Positions 1 to 8,074 of a DNA stretch of 35,583 nt are shown piece by piece. The notes below the pieces were generated by a model. It worked only from the letters and a program-made list of their open reading frames with translations. It ran no database searches and had not been told where the DNA came from. Origin of the DNA: Herbinix sp. (lineage in GTDB: Bacteria; Bacillota; Clostridia; Lachnospirales; Lachnospiraceae). Location of the stretch: the NCBI GenBank assembly GCA_029238935.1, contig JAQZBN010000040.1, forward strand, positions 1 to 35,583, written 5' to 3'. The stretch's first letter is position 1. The number at the start of each line of letters is the position of its first letter. A program made the translations under genes and the position numbers.

Positions 1-494
1 TCATCCACCGTAGTACCAATTCTCTGAAATAATTCATTTGATATTACTGCTGACCTCAACCCCTCTGTTGTATAATCAACCATTATTTGAAATGTCACTA
101 CCAAGTCATCCATAACAATCTTGTGTGGCATATTGTGTAACATCTGCTGATTCATCTCATGGTTAATCAGCCTAAGTATCACCTTATCCTTAATCTTATC
201 CCTGTTAAACTCGTCCAATATAGTTACATTTTTATCACTCCCCCGATATACAGTAAGAATACCTGCTATAACATCGTCTAATGCTCTGCCATTTACATAA
301 TCTCTATAGTAATCATTTAGATAGATAACAGGTGCTGTATTGCTATCAGCCTGCCGGATACAAATTCCTTTTAATTTTAATCCATTATTCTTGTTAACCG
401 TGTTTACACTTACAATATAATCACCACCAAGCTTAGCACTCAATTTGTCTGCTATTGTTTTTACAAAATCATTAAAACTTAATCTCTCTACCAT
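1..494 (-). CDS. DUF5688 family protein, 3' end cut by window
   Basis: Open minus-strand frame of 164 codons running off the left edge, so the C-terminus is missing. It begins MVERLSFNDFVKTIADKL at an ATG (492-494) preceded by AAAGGAG, which fixes the start. The pattern of a short helical start, then VNKNNGLKLKGICI, then PVIYLNDYYRDYVNGRALDD matches what I recall of DUF5688, a family common on accessory elements of Lachnospiraceae. No biochemical role is known for that family. It lies downstream of the acidic winged-helix-like gene, separated from it by a terminator-like hairpin at 512-552, so it probably has its own promoter. The family call is from memory of the motif and is moderately sure; the reading frame itself is well supported. 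Confidence 0.75.
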   Translation of the reverse strand, partial: MVERLSFNDFVKTIADKLSAKLGGDYIVSVNTVNKNNGLKLKGICIRQADSNTAPVIYLNDYYRDYVNGRALDDVIAGILTVYRGSDKNVTILDEFNRDKIKDKVILRLINHEMNQQMLHNMPHKIVMDDLVVTFQIMVDYTTEGLRSAVISNELFQRIGTTVD

Positions 495-511
495 TTTTAA
501 TTTCTCCTTTA

Positions 512-552
512 TAAAAAAGTTGGGAGCCAATATCCTTATAGATAATGGCTCC
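512..552 (-). terminator. Hairpin terminator after the acidic winged-helix gene
   Basis: GGAGCC at 523-528 pairs with GGCTCC at 547-552, extended by an imperfect inner stem (TATC/GATA). On the minus strand it is followed by a run of T (AAAAAA on the plus strand at about 513-519). It sits just downstream of the stop at 571. Confidence 0.7.
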
Positions 553-570
553 TTCTGACTGTATCCATAT

Positions 571-1401
571 TTAATTACTTCCTAATGACAATCTATCAAA
601 TATATCATTTAACAGACCTCGTAACTCCTTAACGTCCTTCACCACAGCAAGATCCGTTTCGTTAATATCCGATATGCTTATCGTAGTGATCTTTTCCAAC
701 CCTTTTCTTGTAGCATCAACAAATTGAAGTAACTTAGAAGCCAATCCAATGCCAGAGCCAACTTTATACGATCCCCTCTCCAGCTGCAACAGATCCCCTC
801 TGTTAATTAAGTTTCTTAACACATTTATGACTGTAGCTTCTGTAAACTCCTTGCCAGCTCTTTTACTGATATAAGCCACAATCTCTTGTTTCTTATGACT
901 ATCACCATCAGATAATAATTCCATTATATAAGTCCTAGCCATTTCGCTATCACTTCTAAATACTACACTAGTAGCCATATTATCTATCTCAAGGCTTACT
1001 TCATTGTTGTTTACTACAACTGTTTCTTCCTGCTGTATATCCTCCATAATATCCTGTTCGAAATTAGGAAGCTCCTCATTATCTGCTGTAACACTTTCTA
1101 ATAAACTAGCCTCATCAGACAAGATAACGGCTTCTTCACTTTCAACCATACCGTCATCAATAAATGCTCCAGCGATCCCTTCTGAATTAATTACTGCATC
1201 TTGCGGTAATAATGGAATCTCTTCTATCCCACTTTCCTGCTGCTCCGGTTCAACCTCTGCCGTAATCTGTTCCGATCCCAACCCTTCTTCTACAACAACC
1301 GTATCAACAACCATATCTTCCTTAGTATCGATCTTATCCTCAACAACTGCACCTTTTACCTCAACTGCTACTTCTTCTTTTTTCATATTTTTCTTTGCCA
1401 T
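571..1401 (-). CDS. Acidic protein with C-terminal winged-helix-like domain
   Basis: 276 residues from the ATG at 1399-1401 (MAKKNMKKEE). I chose this start over one 24 bases upstream because AAAGGAG (1411-1417) sits 9 nt before it and the upstream ATG has no ribosome site. Residues about 15-140 are strongly acidic and low in complexity (many V, E, D) and probably disordered. Residues about 154-215 (MARTYIMELL, then AYISKRAGKEFTEATVINVL, then RGDLLQLERGSYKVG) read like a winged helix: three helices, then a strand-turn-strand ending in a Gly/Tyr turn. A short helical tail follows. A DNA-binding or adaptor role is inferred from the fold guess only. I do not recognise the family. Confidence 0.7.
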   Translation of the reverse strand: MAKKNMKKEEVAVEVKGAVVEDKIDTKEDMVVDTVVVEEGLGSEQITAEVEPEQQESGIEEIPLLPQDAVINSEGIAGAFIDDGMVESEEAVILSDEASLLESVTADNEELPNFEQDIMEDIQQEETVVVNNNEVSLEIDNMATSVVFRSDSEMARTYIMELLSDGDSHKKQEIVAYISKRAGKEFTEATVINVLRNLINRGDLLQLERGSYKVGSGIGLASKLLQFVDATRKGLEKITTISISDINETDLAVVKDVKELRGLLNDIFDRLSLGSN

Positions 1402-1527
1402 AATCGTACGCTCCTTTTTAAACATTAATATTAATTACATAAACATATTAACGCTGAAAGATGTATCTGACTGTAGGCGAATTCACGGAGTTTGTAGTTA
1501 TAAATTGTGGTTTATGCCGGATATTCG

Positions 1528-1575
1528 AAAAGGGAGCTACTTAACACATTGATGTGCTAAATAACTCCCTTTTTT
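1528..1575 (-). terminator. Long hairpin terminator
   Basis: GGGAG (1532-1536) pairs with CTCCC (1565-1569), with a further interrupted stem inward (TTAACACA against TGTGCTAA). T runs on both sides mean it can act in both directions. It lies between the SprT-like gene (stop at 1639) and the start of the acidic gene. Confidence 0.7.
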
Positions 1576-1638
1576 AGGTCTATTGGGGAATATAAAAATA
1601 TTAGCATATTTTTAATAAGAAGGAATACGCAGCATATC

Positions 1639-2304
1639 TTATCTTTCTGCCTCCATTCTCGTCATGTCATTACCACAAATTATAAATACTTCCTTGGTTG
1701 CCCTTACCGAAAGACTACATACCGGGCATACATATTTTCTGGTGCTACATTTTTTCTTTGGAGGTTTTACTGTACCATCCATTCCACCGGGTTTATTTCC
1801 ATCCACACCTACAGGAATACCAACAGGCATTACGTAGTCTTCCCTATATATCGGTATATCGGTTAAACCGTGTGCTTCTACCCATTGAATAAGTTTAGGT
1901 GAAGGTGTTGTTATTGTCCACCCGTACTGCTGGTGCTTTTCAATAATCAAATCACGCTTCTCTGCCTCTGTTTTAAAAACTTTGTTATGGTAGACGCCAT
2001 TACTACTCACATCCATAACTCCTCTGCTAAAATTATAAAGGTGTACTGCTTCGTGCATCAAGGTTGCAATTACATTTGCTACCGGTCTATTAAGGTATGC
2101 TGCCGATATATTAATCTCATGTTGGCGATCCTCAGATCTACGCCAAACACGGTCTAAACTGAAATGTCCGAAAGTCCCAGCTTTTTTTTGAATGGTTATT
2201 GTCACATCGCAAAGCTCGTTGTTAAAATATTCCACATTTATTAAATGGTAAATGTCCTTCAGATATTTCGCTGCTGTTGCATAATCGGTAATATTCTGCT
2301 CCAT
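1639..2304 (-). CDS. SprT-like zinc metalloprotease with C-terminal zinc ribbon
   Basis: 221 residues from an ATG behind AAGGAGG. Residues 84-88 are HEAVH, the HExxH zinc site of gluzincin-type proteases. His106 in the segment GVYHNKVF is the likely third ligand, as in SprT/Spartan domains. The N-terminal 80 residues (YLKDIYHLINVEYFNNELCD) also match the start of the SprT-like domain. A basic linker (about 181-190, KPPKKK) leads to a C-terminal cysteine cluster (C193, C196, C210) that resembles the zinc ribbon often joined to SprT domains. Proteins of this type cut DNA-bound or DNA-crosslinked proteins, but the copies on mobile elements are unstudied. It stands alone, flanked by terminators on both sides. 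The fold call is firm; the role is inferred. Confidence 0.85.
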   Translation of the reverse strand: MEQNITDYATAAKYLKDIYHLINVEYFNNELCDVTITIQKKAGTFGHFSLDRVWRRSEDRQHEINISAAYLNRPVANVIATLMHEAVHLYNFSRGVMDVSSNGVYHNKVFKTEAEKRDLIIEKHQQYGWTITTPSPKLIQWVEAHGLTDIPIYREDYVMPVGIPVGVDGNKPGGMDGTVKPPKKKCSTRKYVCPVCSLSVRATKEVFIICGNDMTRMEAER

Positions 2305-2367
2305 TTTATAGCCTCCTTCAGAAGTGCTCTTATGGATTTATTCATAAATGCACTTTGGTTTTTTCTA

Positions 2368-2402
2368 TAAAATGAAAAGAGTGTACCCTTTAAAGTACAC
2401 TC
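2368..2402 (-). terminator. Hairpin terminator after the 106-residue gene
   Basis: GAGTGTAC (2379-2386) and GTACACTC (2395-2402) form a perfect 8-bp stem with an 8-nt loop. On the minus strand it is followed by TTTTCATTTT. It separates the 106-residue gene from the SprT-like gene. Confidence 0.75.
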
Positions 2403-2424
2403 CAAGTTGTTAGCGTTATTAATA

Positions 2425-2745
2425 TTACATCAAACCATGTGTCACACGTTCAATAAGTTCGGTAGCTTTAAATGTTTCAGCTAAATCCAACTCTCCATAA
2501 TATTCTGCAATTTCTGTTGCAAGTTTATATGCTTCAATAACATATCCATATGTTTCGTCTTCATCCGCCGGAAACACAGCTAAAGGTGTTCCACCTAAAG
2601 CCTTATTTGTCTTTTTATCTATAAGGAAGATCATACAAAGATTTTCTTCACCATCAAAACCAGCACCAAGAGCTAAACCACTTCCTTTTGCATAAATAAC
2701 ACCGCCGGAATCTTCCAACCATTTTCTCATTTCATCACTCATCAT
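2425..2745 (-). CDS. Hypothetical protein, 106 residues
   Basis: Begins MMSDEMRKWL; two adjacent ATG codons (2743-2745 and 2740-2742) lie behind AGAGGT, and either could be used. The protein has no signal peptide or membrane segment. It contains a predicted strand-rich core (GGVIYAKGSGLALGAG, then LCMIFLIDKKTNKALGG) and an acidic helical C-terminal half (ETYGYVIEAYKLATEIAEYY). I do not recognise the family and assign no function. It is 24 bases downstream of the 166-residue gene, so the two may be co-transcribed, and it is followed by a clear terminator. Confidence 0.65.
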   Translation of the reverse strand: MMSDEMRKWLEDSGGVIYAKGSGLALGAGFDGEENLCMIFLIDKKTNKALGGTPLAVFPADEDETYGYVIEAYKLATEIAEYYGELDLAETFKATELIERVTHGLM

Positions 2746-2768
2746 ATGTACCTCTACGTCTTTAATTT

Positions 2769-3269
2769 TTAATTAATATATTTGTAAATACCAATTTCCT
2801 TTATACACGTATGATCTACAATTGTATATGTAATATATGATCTGTTTTTGTATCTTGACCCATAATACACGTCATTTCCATCGATAACTGCCTCTCTTAT
2901 ACTTCTGACTGGAGTTCCATTCAATTTACTTTCCTCTATAAATTGATCGATCACTTGCTTATCGAAATCTTGTGAAATGTCAATCTTCTTTCTAACATTA
3001 TATAATTCATCAAAAAAATTACTAAGTACTTCCTGAAATTTAAGATCTAAAGTATCAAAACAATTTTTGACATCTACCCTAAATACCAGAACTGTTTTCC
3101 CAAAGGGAATTGTATTTGAATATTCCATTTTCACAGGTGTATAAGGATATTCATATAACTTAGTACCAATTGTTAACGTCTTACTTCCTTTACATAAATC
3201 CTCTGCGTAATCGTTATCAAATATTCCATACAATATAATTTCTGTACCATTACAAAACTTTGGGCTCAT
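2769..3269 (-). CDS. Hypothetical protein, 166 residues
   Basis: Starts at an ATG preceded by GGAGGATAAAA. The sequence mixes strands and helices: MSPKFCNGTEIILYGIFDND opens it, DTLDLKFQEVLSNFFDELY looks like a helix in the middle, and it closes with short strands (VYYGSRYKNRSYITYTIVD). No signal peptide, membrane segment or known catalytic motif is visible. It lies 38 bases after the 111-residue gene and 23 bases before the 106-residue gene, all on the minus strand, so the three may form one transcript from the promoter at 3676-3703. Function unknown. Confidence 0.65.
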   Translation of the reverse strand: MSPKFCNGTEIILYGIFDNDYAEDLCKGSKTLTIGTKLYEYPYTPVKMEYSNTIPFGKTVLVFRVDVKNCFDTLDLKFQEVLSNFFDELYNVRKKIDISQDFDKQVIDQFIEESKLNGTPVRSIREAVIDGNDVYYGSRYKNRSYITYTIVDHTCIKEIGIYKYIN

Positions 3270-3307
3270 TTTTATCCTCCATGATTATCTAACTGTATAA
3301 ATGTTCT

Positions 3308-3643
3308 TTACCTTATTTTTTGTATCGCACCCCTAACATCAGCCGGATTATCATTTTCCTTACAGTTGTCAACAATCTTATCTTCCAGTTCTTTTTCATT
3401 GCCAATCAGGTAGTCTCTAACCAATCCATAAAACTCTTCTGCACTGATTCCCATGTCTCTAGTGCATTTTGATTCGATAGTGCTTTCAGTAACATCAAAT
3501 TCTTTCGCTGTTTCTTTAAATGCGTCTCTTGTTATGTCATGGATTTCTTCCGATGATACTTCTTCACCATTGTCGGTTATTCTATAAACCTCAGTTTTCA
3601 TTATTTCTATAACACGTATAATCTGATCTGCATACTTGCTCAT
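3308..3643 (-). CDS. Hypothetical small helical protein, 111 residues
   Basis: Starts at an ATG behind GGAGGACATACA, and a good promoter lies 33-60 bases upstream. The protein is acidic and looks all-helical. The segment ITRDAFKETAKEFDVTESTIESKCTR resembles a helix-turn-helix-like arrangement (helix, 'DVTESTI' turn, helix), which may mean DNA binding, but the match is weak. No membrane segment. It would be the first gene of a possible three-gene transcript with the 166- and 106-residue proteins. I do not recognise the family. Confidence 0.65.
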   Translation of the reverse strand: MSKYADQIIRVIEIMKTEVYRITDNGEEVSSEEIHDITRDAFKETAKEFDVTESTIESKCTRDMGISAEEFYGLVRDYLIGNEKELEDKIVDNCKENDNPADVRGAIQKIR

Positions 3644-3675
3644 TGTATGTCCTCCATTATGTATTGATAGACATA

Positions 3676-3703
3676 ATTATACAACATCTGCAATACAATA
3701 CAA
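3676..3703 (-). promoter_or_regulatory. Promoter for the 111-residue gene
   Basis: On the minus strand, TTGTAT (3698-3703), 16-nt spacer, then a perfect TATAAT (3676-3681). It lies about 33 bases upstream of the ATG of the 111-residue protein, which has a strong GGAGG ribosome site. Confidence 0.55.
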
Positions 3704-3793
3704 GTCATCCATCAGCATAAGGTAAATCAGCCATTGAAAACCTTTTGTAACAGCCTATATGTAATACTAAATATTTCGTAGTCTTTCAATTAA

Positions 3794-4285
3794 TTAACAG
3801 CAGAAATCTCTACCTTCATTATAATCCATTATTCTCAGCCCCATTTGCTCTGTCATATATCTCAAAACTTCAATTTTATCTTTTGTTTTTTCTTCCTTTC
3901 CCTTCCCGTAATCGCTATCTTCGCTTATAAGAACTTTATCTGTTTCATATGCGGATGCTACAAAGCAATGATCAGAAGCTTCATGAAATCCTAACTTTAA
4001 TAATTCACTTTTTATTTTAGCTGTCAAAGTGCCATTCGTATAAAAGAATTTATTGCCTTCAGCCAGTGCCGCGTACCACTTTTGGTAAAGTTCTGAATCC
4101 GACAAATTACTTCTATATTCCCTCATGATTTGCATATTCGTTATGTCAAACACCAAATAATGTAACTTGTTGGTATAAAAAGAATATATTATTGAATTGC
4201 AATCTGCATTCCCCTCAAGAAAACCTTTAATTAATACATTTGTATCCAGTACCATATTACATGGTTCATCTTTATGCTCTCTCAT
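3794..4285 (-). CDS. PIN-domain nuclease paired with the upstream ATPase
   Basis: 163 residues. The PIN fold is read from MVLDTNVLIKGFL (Asp14 with T15, N16), Glu56 in MREYRS, Asp105 in ASDHCFVASA, and Asp123/Asp125 in LISEDSDYG. These are the expected acidic metal ligands in the expected order and spacing. PIN domains cut RNA in VapC-type toxins and other contexts. The gene starts 14 bases inside the end of the ATPase gene, so the two are surely translated as a unit. A GGGG element sits before the chosen ATG at 4285; an ATG 10 codons in (MVLDTN) is the alternative. No small VapB-like antitoxin lies next to it; the partner is the ATPase. Target unknown. Confidence 0.8.
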   Translation of the reverse strand: MREHKDEPCNMVLDTNVLIKGFLEGNADCNSIIYSFYTNKLHYLVFDITNMQIMREYRSNLSDSELYQKWYAALAEGNKFFYTNGTLTAKIKSELLKLGFHEASDHCFVASAYETDKVLISEDSDYGKGKEEKTKDKIEVLRYMTEQMGLRIMDYNEGRDFCC

Positions 4286-5654
4286 TTAGTTTCATCCCCA
4301 TTAGTATTTCATTCATATACATAAGTTCTTCAAAATCAGTTGCAAAAAACTTCTTAAATTCTTCTGGCATAAAATTGATTTCACCTTTATTACTTAATTC
4401 TATTTCATCGATAGAACTAACTCCATTTGTATTAGATATATAATAAACAGCAAGATCATTATAATATTCTTTATTACCATTATTTAAAAATTCTTCTGCT
4501 ATCCTTCTTCTTAATCTGAGTAAAAGATTTTCACTATGAGTTTCAATTAATAAATTCTTTTTATATGGATACTTACTATTAACTTGTATTGACTTTAAAA
4601 ACAAGTCTGCCAAATCCGCTTGTGCTCTCGCATGAAGATGAATTTCAGGCTGTTCAATTAATACAGTATCATTTGCCTTCGCATAATAAACTTGTATAAC
4701 AATTGGTAATATCTGCGATAATCCAAAACCAACATCTTTTAATGATACTTCAATATTATTTCTCAAATCAACAAGTACAAATTGCTTTAAATAGGCATTA
4801 AGATGCACCCATTTAAAAGAATAATTATATTCTTTTAACCACTCATTTACATGTTCATCTAATTTATAATCCAAGTTACTATCCTTTTGAAACTTATCAA
4901 GATATAATAGTTTAAAAGTTTCTTCCCCATTTCTGCCTACGGATAAAGGTCTATCCCCTGTTAAAAACAATGTTCTTTCAGGAATTGCTCTTACAGGACC
5001 AATACTTGTTAGATTGGATAACCTTTCAATTATTGTTTCTCTTAATGCATTTAATATTAGCGTGAGCTCATTTCTACTTTCTTCTGAATTTCTAAATGTA
5101 GGTATAAAATTATACCATCCTAATGTCCATTTCTTACCTCTAACATCATATTTGTCAGAATTTAATATAGGAGATGCATTTGAAGCATTTGTACTCAATG
5201 TCATTTCCAAAATACGTCTTTCTTGTGAATCTAAAATACTAAATCCTTTAATCAATGTACTTCTTCTTTTTTGATTATACGCAAGTTCGAAACTGAATGT
5301 AATATCAAAATCATCTAAATTAACATTGTCATTCAGAAATATTCCTTTGAATGTATTTTGTTTAAATTTATCTTCTATATTAAGCTTAAGCGATATTATA
5401 ATTGGCTTTTTAAAATCCACCTCATGTTTATGCACAACATCTTGATAAGAGCCTAAGTCTAAGCCATTCTTCGTACTAAAAACAATAGGTACTTCATTTG
5501 ATGGATTTTCAATGCTCTCTTTTAGTAATTGAAGTACATTCAGTATACTACTTTTGCCCGATGAATTATAACCATATAATAATGTTATTGGTTTTATTTT
5601 AATCCAACCCGTATCTTCGAACCCTTTAAACCTCTGTATACGTATAGCTTTCAT
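4272..5654 (-). CDS. DUF3696 / OLD-like AAA ATPase
   Basis: 460 residues from the ATG at 5652-5654 (MKAIRIQRFKGFED). An ATG four codons upstream is less likely because its own codons form the GGAGGAG ribosome site of the chosen start. Numbering from the longer form, the Walker A motif is GYNSSGKSS (32-40). An ABC-type signature is VGFGLSQILP (312-321), and Walker B with its catalytic Glu is VLIEQPEIHLH (335-345). The switch segment IETHSENLLLRLRR is at 374-387. The C-terminal tail (about 420-455, IELSNKGEINFMPEEFKKFF) fits DUF3696. Such ATPases are SMC/RecF-like dimers that work with a nuclease. Here the partner is the PIN gene, which overlaps its end by 14 bases. Phage defence is the likely role, by inference. 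Confidence 0.88.
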   Translation of the reverse strand: MKAIRIQRFKGFEDTGWIKIKPITLLYGYNSSGKSSILNVLQLLKESIENPSNEVPIVFSTKNGLDLGSYQDVVHKHEVDFKKPIIISLKLNIEDKFKQNTFKGIFLNDNVNLDDFDITFSFELAYNQKRRSTLIKGFSILDSQERRILEMTLSTNASNASPILNSDKYDVRGKKWTLGWYNFIPTFRNSEESRNELTLILNALRETIIERLSNLTSIGPVRAIPERTLFLTGDRPLSVGRNGEETFKLLYLDKFQKDSNLDYKLDEHVNEWLKEYNYSFKWVHLNAYLKQFVLVDLRNNIEVSLKDVGFGLSQILPIVIQVYYAKANDTVLIEQPEIHLHARAQADLADLFLKSIQVNSKYPYKKNLLIETHSENLLLRLRRRIAEEFLNNGNKEYYNDLAVYYISNTNGVSSIDEIELSNKGEINFMPEEFKKFFATDFEELMYMNEILMGMKLNERA

Positions 5655-5666
5655 AATCTCCTCCAT

Positions 5667-6008
5667 TTTATGTTTTACAAAATTATATCCGAAGTTATTC
5701 GTCTTTAATATTATTTATATTTCATTACATATTATTACACTATTTGCCATTCTCAATTATAGTACACGTTATAGTTTTTATCAATAATTTTCCACATATA
5801 ATGAAAAAGTAAATTCTGCAATTTTCTATCCCAGATCCCCAATGAACATGTTTACAAGAATAATTCATATCAAAAAGTTCTAGAAATGAAATTATAACTG
5901 TTGTATAATTTTAGAAAAGTCAAACTCATATAATTTGTTTCATACATTAGAATAATATATGTTTTTATGTCACGTATTTAATATATAAAGACCAGGAGGA
6001 ATAGACAA
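5667..6008. other. Divergent intergenic region between ATPase and PIN-like gene
   Basis: About 350 AT-rich bases that must hold promoters for both directions. For the plus strand a TATAAT lies at 5904-5909 with no good -35 box, about 100 bases before the TTG start, and AGGAGGA (about 5995-6001) is the ribosome site. I see no gene and no clear RNA structure here. Confidence 0.4.
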
Positions 6009-7298
6009 TTGGTTAGTGAACAGTTAAAGGAAGAATTATATTATTTATCAATGGCATCAACTCCATCAGAAATAATTACTATCTGGAAATTATTTGACGA
6101 GGTAAACAAAGATAAATCTCTTATTATTTCACTAAATAATTATGCCAATAAAATATATCCCAATGAATTACAATCTGCTATTTGTACATCTGACAGTCAT
6201 TTTATACCATATTTCGAAACTGATAGATTATATTTTTTAGACAACATTCTACTGAAAGAAATGGATGGTAATAACCATTATAACGTAACGTTCCCAATAG
6301 ATTATTCCGTAATGCTTGATACAAATTATTCAAGTTATATTAATAATTTTGTTAACAATGATAATCATTTTATTGGACATAATGTAAGTAATGAAGTTTA
6401 TACATCATTTGATATTTTATTGCGTCATGATTATAATTTTGACCATATGTTTTACATAATTGAAAATTACATAAATTCCCTTCGATCGATAGAATTAGAA
6501 AATAGTAATTTATTGACGGATATACGCCAAAATCTAGCCAGCCTAGAACTATTTAAAAATATTGATAAAAATTCGTATGTAAATAAAGGACTAATTCAGT
6601 ATAGAATTACTAAAGAAGATGCCTATAAAAATGCTGACCATATTATCAATGAAATATATACATCTTTTGGTGGAAAAGAAATGATGGAGCAAATATTTCT
6701 TAATTACCATAAGAGTATGGTGTTATTATTAATTGGTATTTTAGCAATTAGGTTTGATACAAAAGATGTTCTTCCAAAGAAAATGGATAATTTATTCAAT
6801 TACTCAGACACTGTTTTAGGATTATATTTAGATAGAGAAATGGTAATAGCTTGTAAATATTTTTCTCATCCACAAGACATTCAAATTATTAATAAGATCA
6901 ACAAAGGTATGAGTGCTGAAAAGTTATATAAAAGTATAGAGAATATTGCTTGGGATTTTACTGTTCCAAGAATTATGGAATTTTTTTCAATTACTATTCG
7001 GGAAGGTCGCTTTTTTATTCCGTTTTTTCTTTCAAATGATTTTAACTTAAGATGTCTTCTTCGACAATATAAAGTTAAAGGCTTAATTTATAGCAAAGAA
7101 AAACTTAATTTAGTCCCTATACCAAGTATTTATACAGAAGATTATTTTAAAAGTAAAGGATATATTGTAGATACATCCTATTTTTCAAGTGTATCTCAGT
7201 ATAAAAGAAATAAAATATATCGGAACAATCAAGAAAATGGATTCAATATAATAAAGGATGAATTTAAAAAATTAACATATATCATGAATTGTAAGTAA
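6009..7298 (+). CDS. Unknown 429-residue protein with PIN-like acidic motifs
   Basis: Starts at a TTG (6009-6011) with AGGAGGA 8 bases upstream. The first 95 residues are helical. Three motifs are typical of PIN-like nucleases in position and flavour: SVMLDTNYSSYI (Asp104), IAWDFTVPRIMEFF (Asp316) and FIPFFLSNDFNLR (Asp344, set in the late strand where PIN proteins keep the last Asp). About 200 helical residues are inserted between the first and second motif, far longer than a VapC toxin. No membrane segment. It is transcribed away from the ATPase/PIN pair with a shared promoter region. I do not recognise a named family; the PIN-like assignment is my inference from motifs and needs structure prediction. 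Confidence 0.75.
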   Translation: MVSEQLKEELYYLSMASTPSEIITIWKLFDEVNKDKSLIISLNNYANKIYPNELQSAICTSDSHFIPYFETDRLYFLDNILLKEMDGNNHYNVTFPIDYSVMLDTNYSSYINNFVNNDNHFIGHNVSNEVYTSFDILLRHDYNFDHMFYIIENYINSLRSIELENSNLLTDIRQNLASLELFKNIDKNSYVNKGLIQYRITKEDAYKNADHIINEIYTSFGGKEMMEQIFLNYHKSMVLLLIGILAIRFDTKDVLPKKMDNLFNYSDTVLGLYLDREMVIACKYFSHPQDIQIINKINKGMSAEKLYKSIENIAWDFTVPRIMEFFSITIREGRFFIPFFLSNDFNLRCLLRQYKVKGLIYSKEKLNLVPIPSIYTEDYFKSKGYIVDTSYFSSVSQYKRNKIYRNNQENGFNIIKDEFKKLTYIMNCK

Positions 7299-7314
7299 TC
7301 AATGGTTGATTTAA

Positions 7315-7452
7315 TACGCAACTTTATACGCAACTTAGATATCATATGATGAAACCAGATGAATATCAAATCCCCATTTATCCCCTCTCGGAACACTATA
7401 TAACACTTGATGAAACACCATGAAATCTCAAATGCATAGCCTCCCCTTTTTA
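7315..7452. repeat. 138-bp direct repeat, copy A
   Basis: Starts with TACGCAACTTTATACGCAAC and ends with GCATAGCCTCCCCTTTTTA. Copy B at 9097-9234 has the same length and, by eye, about 85-90% identity without gaps. Inside are several GATGAAAC-like words (7348, 7409 region), which look like repeated binding sites. Starts 16 bases after the stop of the PIN-like gene and is followed at once by a terminator hairpin. Confidence 0.8.
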
Positions 7453-7494
7453 GCAACAACCCACTGCAATGACGTAGTGGGTTGTTTGCTTTTT
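7451..7494 (+). terminator. Terminator hairpin of the CAATGANGT family (1)
   Basis: CAACCCAC (7457-7464) pairs with GTGGGTTG (7477-7484) around a CTGCAATGACGTA loop region, followed by TTTGCTTTTT. It ends transcription of the PIN-like gene. Confidence 0.8.
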
Positions 7495-7497
7495 ATA

Positions 7498-7543
7498 TGT
7501 GGGTTGTTTACCCCCATGGCAATAACGTCAGGGGGGGTTGCTT
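7498..7543 (+). terminator. Second hairpin of the CAATGANGT family
   Basis: ACCCCC (7510-7515) can pair with GGGGGGGT (7531-7538) around ATGGCAATAACGTCA. Together with the preceding GGGTTGTTT it is a near copy of the hairpin at about 10538-10575. Confidence 0.5.
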
Positions 7544-7638
7544 TATATCAAAAGTCCGGACAGATTATCCATTCCGTTCTGTCCATAAAACACCTCTTAT
7601 CTTTTTCCGCAGGATTGATGAAAACGCGCTAATTAAGA

Positions 7639-8034
7639 CTAAAAGTTATCGCTGACTAACCACGTCTTGCCTTCTTCCATATCGGCGCAAATGTATAACT
7701 GCCCTGCGTTAATTGCTTTGTTTTTTAGTAATGCTTTTTTCACAGCGTTTCTGTGTTGCTTGTCGCCAGCTATTGCTAATTTTGCTATCCTTGAGCTTAA
7801 TCTCTCAATGTGTAGCACAAATTCAGACAGCATAGGCTTTGTGAGATTTGTATCATAAAGGTCTATCATAATTCTGCGCCTTTCAAGAGAACGCAAGATA
7901 AAGGTTTCTTCTTGCGCCATCATATCACGGAGCGAATCCATATCATCAAAATAGCTTCCATAGTGGATGCCGTGGAAATAACCGCCTTTATAATAATATG
8001 GACTTAATGCTCCACTTGGAGATTTTGTCATCAT
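7639..8034 (-). CDS. Hypothetical protein, 131 residues
   Basis: Starts at an ATG behind a very strong AAGGGGGTGAT site. The N-terminus is Tyr/Gly-rich (SPYYYKGGYFHGIHYGSYFDD). It is followed by helical, basic sequence (LERRRIMIDLYDTN, then LHIERLSSRIAKLAIAGDKQHRNAVKKALL), then a short strand-rich end (GQLYICADMEEGKTWLVSD). No signal peptide or membrane segment. Codons look a little richer in G+C than in the neighbouring defence genes. It lies between the two 138-bp repeats, next to a broken MBL gene, so it may itself be a remnant of a larger element. Family not recognised. Confidence 0.55.
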   Translation of the reverse strand: MMTKSPSGALSPYYYKGGYFHGIHYGSYFDDMDSLRDMMAQEETFILRSLERRRIMIDLYDTNLTKPMLSEFVLHIERLSSRIAKLAIAGDKQHRNAVKKALLKNKAINAGQLYICADMEEGKTWLVSDNF

Positions 8035-8074
8035 GGTATCACCCCCTTAAAATTATTTCTATTGATACTATCGG

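Noticed and set aside
1004..1552. Plus-strand open frame of 182 codons
   Set aside because: Antisense to the acidic protein gene; Ser/Thr-rich composition is the mirror of its Glu/Val codons, and there is no ribosome site.
3794..4285. PIN gene as an ordinary VapC toxin
   Set aside because: No VapB-like antitoxin gene next to it; the overlapping partner is an ATPase.
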